A DNA stretch of 64,000 nt from contig NC_134096.1 in NCBI RefSeq assembly GCF_000715075.1, forward strand, positions 62,009,854 through 62,073,853, in the 5' to 3' direction. Positions 57,674 through 64,000 of the stretch are shown one piece after another (positions within the stretch are counted from its first letter, which is position 1; each line of letters begins with the position of its first letter). The notes under the pieces are model-generated. The model saw only the letters and a list, made by a program, of their open reading frames with translations, did not search any database and had not been told where the DNA came from. The position numbers were made by a program, and so were the translations under genes. This DNA comes from Nicotiana tabacum. Its lineage: Eukaryota; Streptophyta; Magnoliopsida; Solanales; Solanaceae.

Positions 57674-58287
57674 TGTATAGGATAAAATCAGTTTATATTA
57701 AATGCTCGAATAATAGTGTGACACGTAGAACCGGAGGCAGACGAAAAGATGAAGCGAGTGGAAACCAAGACTGAGGACAACAACCTTAGTTGACACCAGG
57801 TAGACCCCGAAAGGAACATAATCAACGGGAGCGAACAAATATTTGTCACCAGATGACATTTAATGAAGAATATTCCTTAGTATTAAGTACACAGCCGTTG
57901 CAGAGAATTTTGGCATTCATGGCATGTCGTTGCGCAGTCATCAATGACCCCCATTATTATCATTTAAGAGGGACTTGATCTTAGGACCTTATTCCCTAAG
58001 TACAACTATAAATAGTGATTTCAACAACCATTGTAAGGGACAAAAAATCTAACAAACTTATGCTATACACTGTTCCCAAGTTAAATAATATTTTATTTTC
58101 TGTCTAACGTTATTCTTATTGCTCCCTTTGGAAGTCTAGCTCCCGGAACCAAGCTATATGCTATTTGTCTCGATTTCAACGCTAAGTCTTGCATTTTATT
58201 TAATTTATTTATCATTTTGGGATCAAATCGATTCGCTTGTTTATAAACCACACTATAAATTCAACTATATTATTTTACGGGTAAACA
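57674..58287 (+). mobile_element. 3' LTR, family 3
   Basis: 614 bp, TGTATAGGATAAAATCAG to GGGTAAACA, TATAAATA at 58007-58014, followed by the ATAAG duplication. Confidence 0.93.
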
Positions 58288-58292
58288 ATAAG

Positions 58293-59054
58293 CTTACAAG
58301 TCAAATAAACCTTTGACCCTAAAATAAAAGGGTTGATTGGAAAACAGTACATTTCATTGATTTTGAGTGACAAATATGAGCGTTAACGATAATAGCATAT
58401 TTAAGATCAAATTCAACTAGAAGGCAAATTTTTTGTTCTATGTTCCTATAGGTGAGGGGCATTTTTTATCATTATCCCTAAGGATTTATATCGCTGCACA
58501 TAACGTTGTCTCCGAAACTAAGACATTTGTTTTTTGCACCGTTCAGTTTATTTCTTCTTCTTCTTCTTTTTCTTTCTTTTTTCAATTTTTAATTTGTAAA
58601 ATTGTAAATTATTCTCTTTATATTTGTTGCTATATTTCTGAAAACATGATGACATATTGGTTATCTTAGGTATGTGATCTTAGGAAACCTTTTCTTTCAT
58701 CATTACTGAAATTAGCTATATCTCAATTTGTTTTTCTCATTATCAAAGTTTTATGAGTTTTCAAGTGTTTTCATTTGTTGATGGTTTGGCTTAAAGGCAA
58801 GTTATGTAGGGATTACAATATAGAAATTATACAATGTAATGCTTAGTAAAGTAGGAATTGTATTGCAGGAATTAACAATGTGGAATGTAATGCATAAACA
58901 CTTTCTTATTGGATATTTGGTTTGAAATATTACAAATTAGAATGTATAATTATTTTTAACGGTAATTATTTTGTGGGGGCGGTTATACACTTATACTATG
59001 TAGGTTTTCTACTCATTTGCGCTTTTAACATACTTGGATTGGCCCAATTCTTAG
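58293..59054. other. Unassigned AT-rich spacer
   Basis: A TTC/TTCT-rich stretch near 58550-58580. No supported gene. Confidence 0.55.
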
Positions 59055-59591
59055 AGCCCGTTTGGATTAGCTAATTATAAATAATTGATAAGCTTGAAGT
59101 GTTGAAAAATATTTTTAAGTACTGAAACTGATTTTTTAAATAGGCATTTACGCATTTGGATAGACGTGCTGAAACTGCTAATAAGCAGTTGATATGTTTG
59201 GTAGAAAAGTGCCGATAAGTTGTTCTCATGTTAAAAAGACTAAAATACCCTTAAATATTTTACAAAGAATTATGAATTAAAAAGTTTTTTGTAGAGAAAA
59301 TGATAAACAACGAATATGGAATGAAGAGAAAATTTAAAAATTTATTTTGGAAAAAATATTTTGTAAATTAAAAAATATTATTAAGGATAAACTAGTAAAA
59401 GTCTTGGTCAAACTAAAGGTGCATATAAGCTGAAAAGTCATAAGTTGGGGGTGACCAACTTATGTCTTATGGTTGATTTTAACCTATAAGCACTTGTCTT
59501 ATAAGCACTTTGAATGTTTACCAAACATGTAGAAAAGCCAAAACGTACTTATAAACAAGTTTGACTAGTTTATAAGCTTAGCCAAACACCC
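59055..59591. mobile_element. MITE-like element (GCCCGTTTGG ends)
   Basis: About 537 bp between TCTTAG copies (59049-59054 and 59592-59597). The ends AGCCCGTTTGGATTAGCT and, inverted, GGGTGTTTGGCTAAGCTTAT are imperfect inverted repeats of a kind abundant in Solanaceae. Inside are words such as AAGCACTTTGAATGTTTACC. Non-coding. hAT affinity is likely but not certain. Confidence 0.72.
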
Positions 59592-59597
59592 TCTTAG

Positions 59598-60261
59598 TAT
59601 AATACACTAAATTTGGATTTGGATAATTTGGTATATCGGTGAAATTTTGAGTCGAGCCAAAGACGTTCCTTAGCTTTGAGTTTGAAGTAAAATTAAGGAT
59701 GAAATTAAATAAAATAGTTCTTCAATAAAAGAAGAAAACAAAAGTAGCCTCCAAATGACTTATCATGTTGTATATGATGTTTTTTCAAGACAAGAAAGAT
59801 TAGTAGTTCCACTCTTATCATCTGAATAATGTTGTATATGATCTACCAGAGGCTTAATATTTTCTTAATTGTTTTCATCTTCTATACACATTGAGTTTCA
59901 TTAAGTATTTTCCTTTGGCAACTATTTAACAAGAAATGTTAGGTTTATCCTCTTTTCTTCTATATAAGGACATTCGCATAACTCATAAATAGACCAATTA
60001 CCCATAAAGTAAACGTAAAAATTGCACGGGCGACCAATTTAATCTATACTCATATTTTTAAAATGAATTAACATATACCTTAATTTTGACAACTTTATAC
60101 GAGTCGCGCTCCTTTCTTCCTCTTCTTTTCCTCTTCTTCTTCTTCTTCTTTTCTCTCTCAAACATATGAGACTCGGTGTAAGTATTATTGATGGGATATG
60201 AAGTGCACAGTGATTTAGCATTAGGGTATGAGTTTTGAATTAAAATCACCATTAAAGGAAC
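59598..60261. other. Unassigned spacer
   Basis: Contains a CTT/CTC-rich run at about 60108-60160 that gives rise to a spurious Lys/Arg-rich ORF on the minus strand. No gene seen. Confidence 0.55.
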
Positions 60262-60519
60262 TTGAAAACTCAAATCACAATTAAAGGAACATACGGGGCA
60301 ATCCTTCAAAATGGGCTTATAGGTGGAGTAGGAGGGGTAATCCGAAACAACAATGGGGATTGGGTGATGAGATTCATGGAAAAAATAAATTATACCAATA
60401 CTCTACACTCTGCACTAACAGCTCTAATGCAGGGACTAAAAATGGCAGTCTCGAACAACTTCATGCATTTGGGACTGCACGGCCAAACTTCAAACATTAC
60501 CAGGTTAAACTTTATTTGA
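60262..60519 (+). pseudogene. Fragment of a plant RNase H-like (RVT_3 type) domain
   Basis: The 85-codon frame contains GGVGGVIRNNNGDWVMRF and, later, TNTLHSALTALMQGLKMAVS. These match the spacing of the RNase H domain found in plant LINE-type reverse transcriptases and in stand-alone RVT_3 proteins (GGVIRDxxGxW ... AEllAlxxGLxxA). The expected first catalytic Asp (DGA) reads YGA here, and the Glu of the AEL motif reads ALT. The downstream TDS motif is missing. A short dead relic; source element unknown. Confidence 0.55.
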
Positions 60520-60639
60520 AGTTTGTAACTGCCATGCTAGACTTCAGAAAATATTATTTGAAATTCAAATATAACAAGCTGATTTGGTCTGAATTTTGCA
60601 CTACAAACTGAAAAACTTTACAAACTAATTTGTCTGAAG

Positions 60640-61010
60640 TTTGCACTATGAACTGATATTTTTCCAATTACCTTTGTAAGTCAGGCCAAACTTCAGGCGA
60701 AAATACTTAAAGTTTAACTTTGATAAGGCCACACTGCAGACAAAAAAATTCTGAAGTTCAAACTTCACACATACATAATTGAAGCTTTACAATAGAGTCT
60801 ATGCACTAAGGCACCGATGGTTGTTCTGTTGTTGAAGTTTGCATTATGAACTGAAGTTTGCCTTGCACTATGAATTGAAATTTGTCTGATTACCTTTACA
60901 AGTCCGGCCAAACTTTAGGCGAAAATATATGAAGTTTTGCTTTGATAAGGCCATACCTCAAGTAAAAAATTCTGAAGTTCAAACTTCACACATAAACTTT
61001 TGTTACTTCA
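60640..61010. repeat. Direct duplication with ~222-bp spacing
   Basis: TTACCTTTGTAAGTCAGGCC at 60668 and TTACCTTTACAAGTCCGGCC at 60890 begin two similar stretches, each ending TTCTGAAGTTCAAACTTCAC (about 60750 and 60971). Words such as GAAGTTTGCACTATGAACTG recur in both. Non-coding, origin unknown. Confidence 0.8.
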
Positions 61011-61232
61011 AGCCCACATGTCTGAATTTAACCAAAAAATGGGTGGACTTGTAATTTTTTATGCAAAACAGATATAACTTCAATGGTAACCCCAAAACTG
61101 AGTATTGATACAAATGCCCCAAAGTAAACCTCTCAGCCTGCATAAGTTATAATATGTTCTTTACAAGGTGTTCATGCACCCACCCACCCACACATAATGA
61201 TAGTAACTTCTTTTTGTGAACTTAAACATACA

Positions 61233-61711
61233 GGGTTAAATCATTTACATCCCCCAACTTTAATTTAAAAATCAAACTCCCTCCTTAACTTTGGACAATA
61301 AACATCCCCTTTATTCTATACAATATCTATTTTGCCCTTGCCATTTTTAATTACCTCTTCTATGTAAGCCTTTTTTATTGTATATATTTGTATGGTTTAC
61401 CTATAATTTAAAATATGTTGCATATTATTATAAACTATACTTTAAGTTCATTAAGATTATAAATAGTGCCATTATTTTCTAAATTTTACTGTTATTTTTA
61501 TGATTATTATTATAATATAATGCACATTATATTAAGTATATATTTATGTTATATTTTCTCAATGGCGAAGTTAGAAATTCATAGAAAAGAATTCAAAAAA
61601 AAAAAATACCATATCTAGAATTTGAAATAAGGGGGAGAATATCTATTGTTTAAAGTTTAGGAGAGAATTTGATTTTTAAAATAAAGTTGGGGTGTAAAAT
61701 GATTTTCACCC
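61233..61711. mobile_element. MITE-like element with ~80-bp inverted repeats
   Basis: 479 bp between CATACA copies (61227-61232 and 61712-61717). The left end GGGTTAAATCATTTACATCC and the inverted right end GGGTGAAAATCATTTTACAC continue matching for about 80 bp (CCCAACTTTA, AAAAATCAAA, CTCCT). No coding sequence. Superfamily not assigned; a 6-bp duplication is unusual. Confidence 0.75.
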
Positions 61712-61717
61712 CATACA

Positions 61718-62294
61718 AATACCGGCTTTTATTTGATATATTATAGAATTGTTCTTTCTATTGCTAAATTCACTATAAAGTATAAACAATATTTAAACAC
61801 TGCAATTACTACTATAACTGTTGCTTGTTGGCAAAGAGCTGGTCTTTAACAAAACTCAAAAGTTTCTTCAACAACAAATGTACAGCAAATGGGAAGTGAA
61901 AGCAGAGTCTTGATCTCACTCCCATATTTCAGTCAAAGACAACAGGGGAAACCGGAAATGAACCATTAGCATGAACCAGAAGTAGAAAACTTACATTATG
62001 GCTCATCACAATTTTACAATAACATGATAAAAGAGGATTACATCCACTGATATTATCATCATATCAACTCGAAATATCGCTAGACCTAGACCACAAAAAT
62101 AAAACATGAAAAGGATACAAAATGCAGATTAAATAAAACATGAAAAAGGATATAAATGACAGATCTAGTAATACTACAAAGTACACGGCCAATTGTCTTC
62201 CCACTATGCTCGTGGGAAGACAATTGTGTCTATTATTTGATTGAGTACGACGTGATTTGCTAGTCGTGTTTAATCATAATAAATTTTGATAATT
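61718..62294. other. Spacer and probable 3' flank of the RGP gene
   Basis: No gene of its own. The part next to 62294 probably holds the 3' UTR of the minus-strand gene (inferred). A short inverted repeat with CAATTGTCTTCCCAC and GTGGGAAGACAATTG lies at about 62190-62226 and could form a hairpin. Confidence 0.55.
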
Positions 62295-63632
62295 TCATTT
62301 TGAAGAGCCATTAGGAAGTTTGGCAGAATCTTTAGAAGAAGGGTTGAGCATATCCCAAGCTTCAATCCAAGTGACCATTGCATCTGCAAGCTTCACAAAG
62401 TAAGGGTTTACTTTCCCCAGTTTTTCTTTAACCTGCTTGGACAATTCCACGTAGCACTTTTGCACAGATGTACAATCCTTGGAGAAGGAATGTGATTGGA
62501 AAAAGGGAATGATGTCTTCTTGCCAGAAAATCCCAAGGTATTCCTTCTTCAAGTTCACAAATGGATTGCTAGCCTTGCTGTGATATATGTAGGGTAATCC
62601 AGTCTTGATTCCCAATCCCAAATGATCACAGATAACCTGAAAATTGTTTGATTAGTAAAAACCTTTCATTCAAAATTACTATGGTTTTAACTTATTTATA
62701 CCTACAATATTTGTTTATTTTAAAGCATAATATTACCTTAAATGGAGATAACTACCCTAATTTGTTTGGATTGAGGCATAATATTATTATTCCGTTTTGT
62801 TGTTGTTGTGAACTAATACTAGTAGCGTAAAAGAATTTTATGCTATCGCTACTACGGGAAGTTACTTGTATTTATGTTCTAGGTGACGTCAAAATGTAGA
62901 TTCAATGACTGTAAAAGAGCTGAAAAAATAAAGTGGCTAACCTTGCAACACCAACCAGCCCACATATCATCGTAACGCCCAATGGGTTGGCCATCTCCCA
63001 TGAGTCCAAAGTACATAGCAGGGCCAATAAGTTCACGGTCAAATGCCAAATTCATACCACACATTGGGAAGAGAGTGCCCTTTGGAATTGTCAACACCAT
63101 ATCAACATACCTGTTCAACCAACAATAATTCCTCAATAGTTAAAATTAAAAGTTGTAATAAGTTGGATCTAAGTTCTCGCACATCACTTATAAAATAACT
63201 ACAATCAAATATTTATTAATTAGTCACCTAGAAAAAATGGCAACTAATTTGCTATCACATAGTTGACAATTTATTTACTGCATTTTCTGGTTATCAAATT
63301 GGGATATCATATAAAGTTTGTAAGTAATTTTAACCTCATAGTGTATTAAAAATAATTATCAAAGAAGAAAAGGAGACCGACCTAGTATTCCTCTCGAGAG
63401 GCTTGACTAGCTGTGTGGGCGCATCATAATCAGGAATGTTGAGCCACAGGCCGTGGGAGACTGCCGTTGGGACCCCTTCCCTTAGGCTGAAAGGGTATCC
63501 CCTCACAAAATCTGCGCCATCCCTAAATGGATCATACAAAGTGTTGAAGAAATGTGGAGTAGATGGGCACAACAGGTTCTTTATGTGCTGCTCCAGCGCA
63601 TTTATGTCTGCCCCACTTGGGTCCTTTGCTAC
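62295..63632 (-). CDS. RGP: Reversibly glycosylated polypeptide / UDP-arabinopyranose mutase, C-terminal three exons (partial)
   Basis: The enzyme interconverts UDP-arabinopyranose and UDP-arabinofuranose at the cytosolic face of the Golgi, supplying arabinose for cell-wall polymers. Exons on the minus strand are 63632-63382, 63110-62942 and 62636-62295 (TGA). All junctions are GT-AG and the phases fit (251 nt ends with AG, completed by G of the next exon). Family blocks in order: [99 protein letters not shown], then [20 protein letters not shown] and [18 protein letters not shown]. The two Arg in [11 protein letters not shown] correspond to the catalytically important, glycosylated pair described in rice (R158/R165, from memory). 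Small departures from the usual sequence (GLPYIYHSK for [13 protein letters not shown] for VDTVVTIP). No stop or frameshift, so probably functional. The N-terminal exon with the DDD motif lies beyond 64000. Confidence 0.96.
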
Positions 63633-64000
63633 CTACGCAGATTTCCAGTTTTCCCCAAACACAAACAAAGTTACAATTAATACTGAAAGATGATGAAAAA
63701 AATTTGTAAAGATTGAGGGGAACATATCAATCATGATGAGTACATCAGTGAACCATTAATTAATGATACTGATTATCTAGGATCTAGCTAGAAGGAGTCG
63801 GTTTAGAAAGATACGAACGTAACCTTCTTATATGTGTGTATAATGTATAATATACATTTTAATTTTTTTACATGTATAAATAGTTGGAACTCAAACTAAT
63901 GGATTCAATTGAACCTATCAGAATCCGCTTAAATAAGTCTTTGCATTTATCCGCATGAAACGTAAAACACAACTTGGATATTACAAATATAAAATGAAAA
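63633..64000 (-). other. Intron of the RGP gene, running off the window
   Basis: Upstream of the acceptor TGCGTAG/GTAGCAAAG at 63632-63633 (minus strand) the sequence is AT-rich and non-coding. The donor and first exon are outside the window. Confidence 0.8.

Larger units (their letters stand above)
42736..58287 (+). mobile_element. Full-length Tat-like Ty3/Gypsy element, family 3, 15.55 kb, with nested insertions
   Basis: 5' LTR 42736-43340, PBS 43342, gag from 43443 (split by a hAT element), protease-RT-RNase H-aRNH-integrase to 53503, noncoding 3' region, antisense extra ORF 54521-57261, polypurine tract, 3' LTR 57674-58287. The exact duplication ATAAG lies at 42731-42735 and 58288-58292. 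Without the hAT insertion it is about 11.1 kb. Coding regions are broken, so it cannot move by itself. Confidence 0.95.

Noticed and set aside
58433..58669. 78-codon ORF with a Ser/Phe-rich stretch
   Set aside because: Low-complexity TTC/TTT run; no supporting feature.
60039..60309. Minus-strand ORFs with Arg/Lys/Glu runs
   Set aside because: Come from the CTT/CTC-rich microsatellite near 60110-60160.

Overview
This window is plant nuclear DNA, most likely from a Solanaceae species and possibly Nicotiana. The evidence is a tRNA-derived SINE of the TS type ending in TTG repeats, several Solanaceae-style Ty3/Gypsy elements, MITEs and one clear plant housekeeping gene at the right edge. There is no prokaryotic gene, CRISPR array or operon. 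About nine tenths of the sequence is decayed, nested transposable elements. The only convincing host gene is the 3' part of a reversibly glycosylated polypeptide / UDP-arabinopyranose mutase gene on the minus strand (62295-63632, continuing off the window).

Left part (1-24213). A long LTR-like repeat (1-2938, minus) is followed by a TS-type SINE (3219-3434). Then comes a rearranged cluster of one Tat-like Ty3/Gypsy family. An LTR plus the 3' section of a minus-oriented copy (4095-7580) is abutted at 7581 by the 5' part of a plus-oriented copy (LTR, PBS, gag, deleted pol, tandem repeats; 7581-13218). That copy joins the body of another minus-oriented copy (13219-24213). The result is an inverted repeat of two gag-pol modules facing each other across one extra ORF. 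This extra ORF lies antisense to gag-pol, has its own TATA box and GT-AG introns, and encodes a globular N-terminus, a coiled coil and an acidic tail.

Middle part (24282-40606). A second Tat-like family is present as an internally deleted element (24282-36886). Its 3' LTR is split by a Ty1/copia element (27975-36582) with 1.8 and 2.2 kb LTRs, a Met-type primer binding site and a degenerate polyprotein. A solo-LTR-like repeat of 2.76 kb with near-perfect target duplication lies at 37849-40606. It is followed by mostly anonymous DNA holding a 78-bp tandem duplication and a Stowaway-like MITE.

Right part (42736-64000). A structurally complete Tat-like element of 15.55 kb (42736-58287, TSD ATAAG) has both LTRs, gag, pol, and the antisense extra ORF near its 3' LTR. 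Its gag is interrupted by a hAT transposon (44031-48486, TSD CATCCAAT). The hAT transposase gene is itself interrupted by a 796-bp solo LTR (45287-46082, TSD ATAGG). Beyond 58293 lie two MITE-like elements, a small RNase H relic and the RGP/UAM gene.

In the retroelements, gag supplies the capsid, while protease, reverse transcriptase, one or two RNase H domains and integrase carry out replication. All copies here carry stops, frameshifts, deletions or mutated catalytic residues, and none looks autonomous. The least explained part is the antisense extra ORF, found three times in two diverged families, together with the ~114-bp tandem repeats and a conserved noncoding motif that lie between pol and it.
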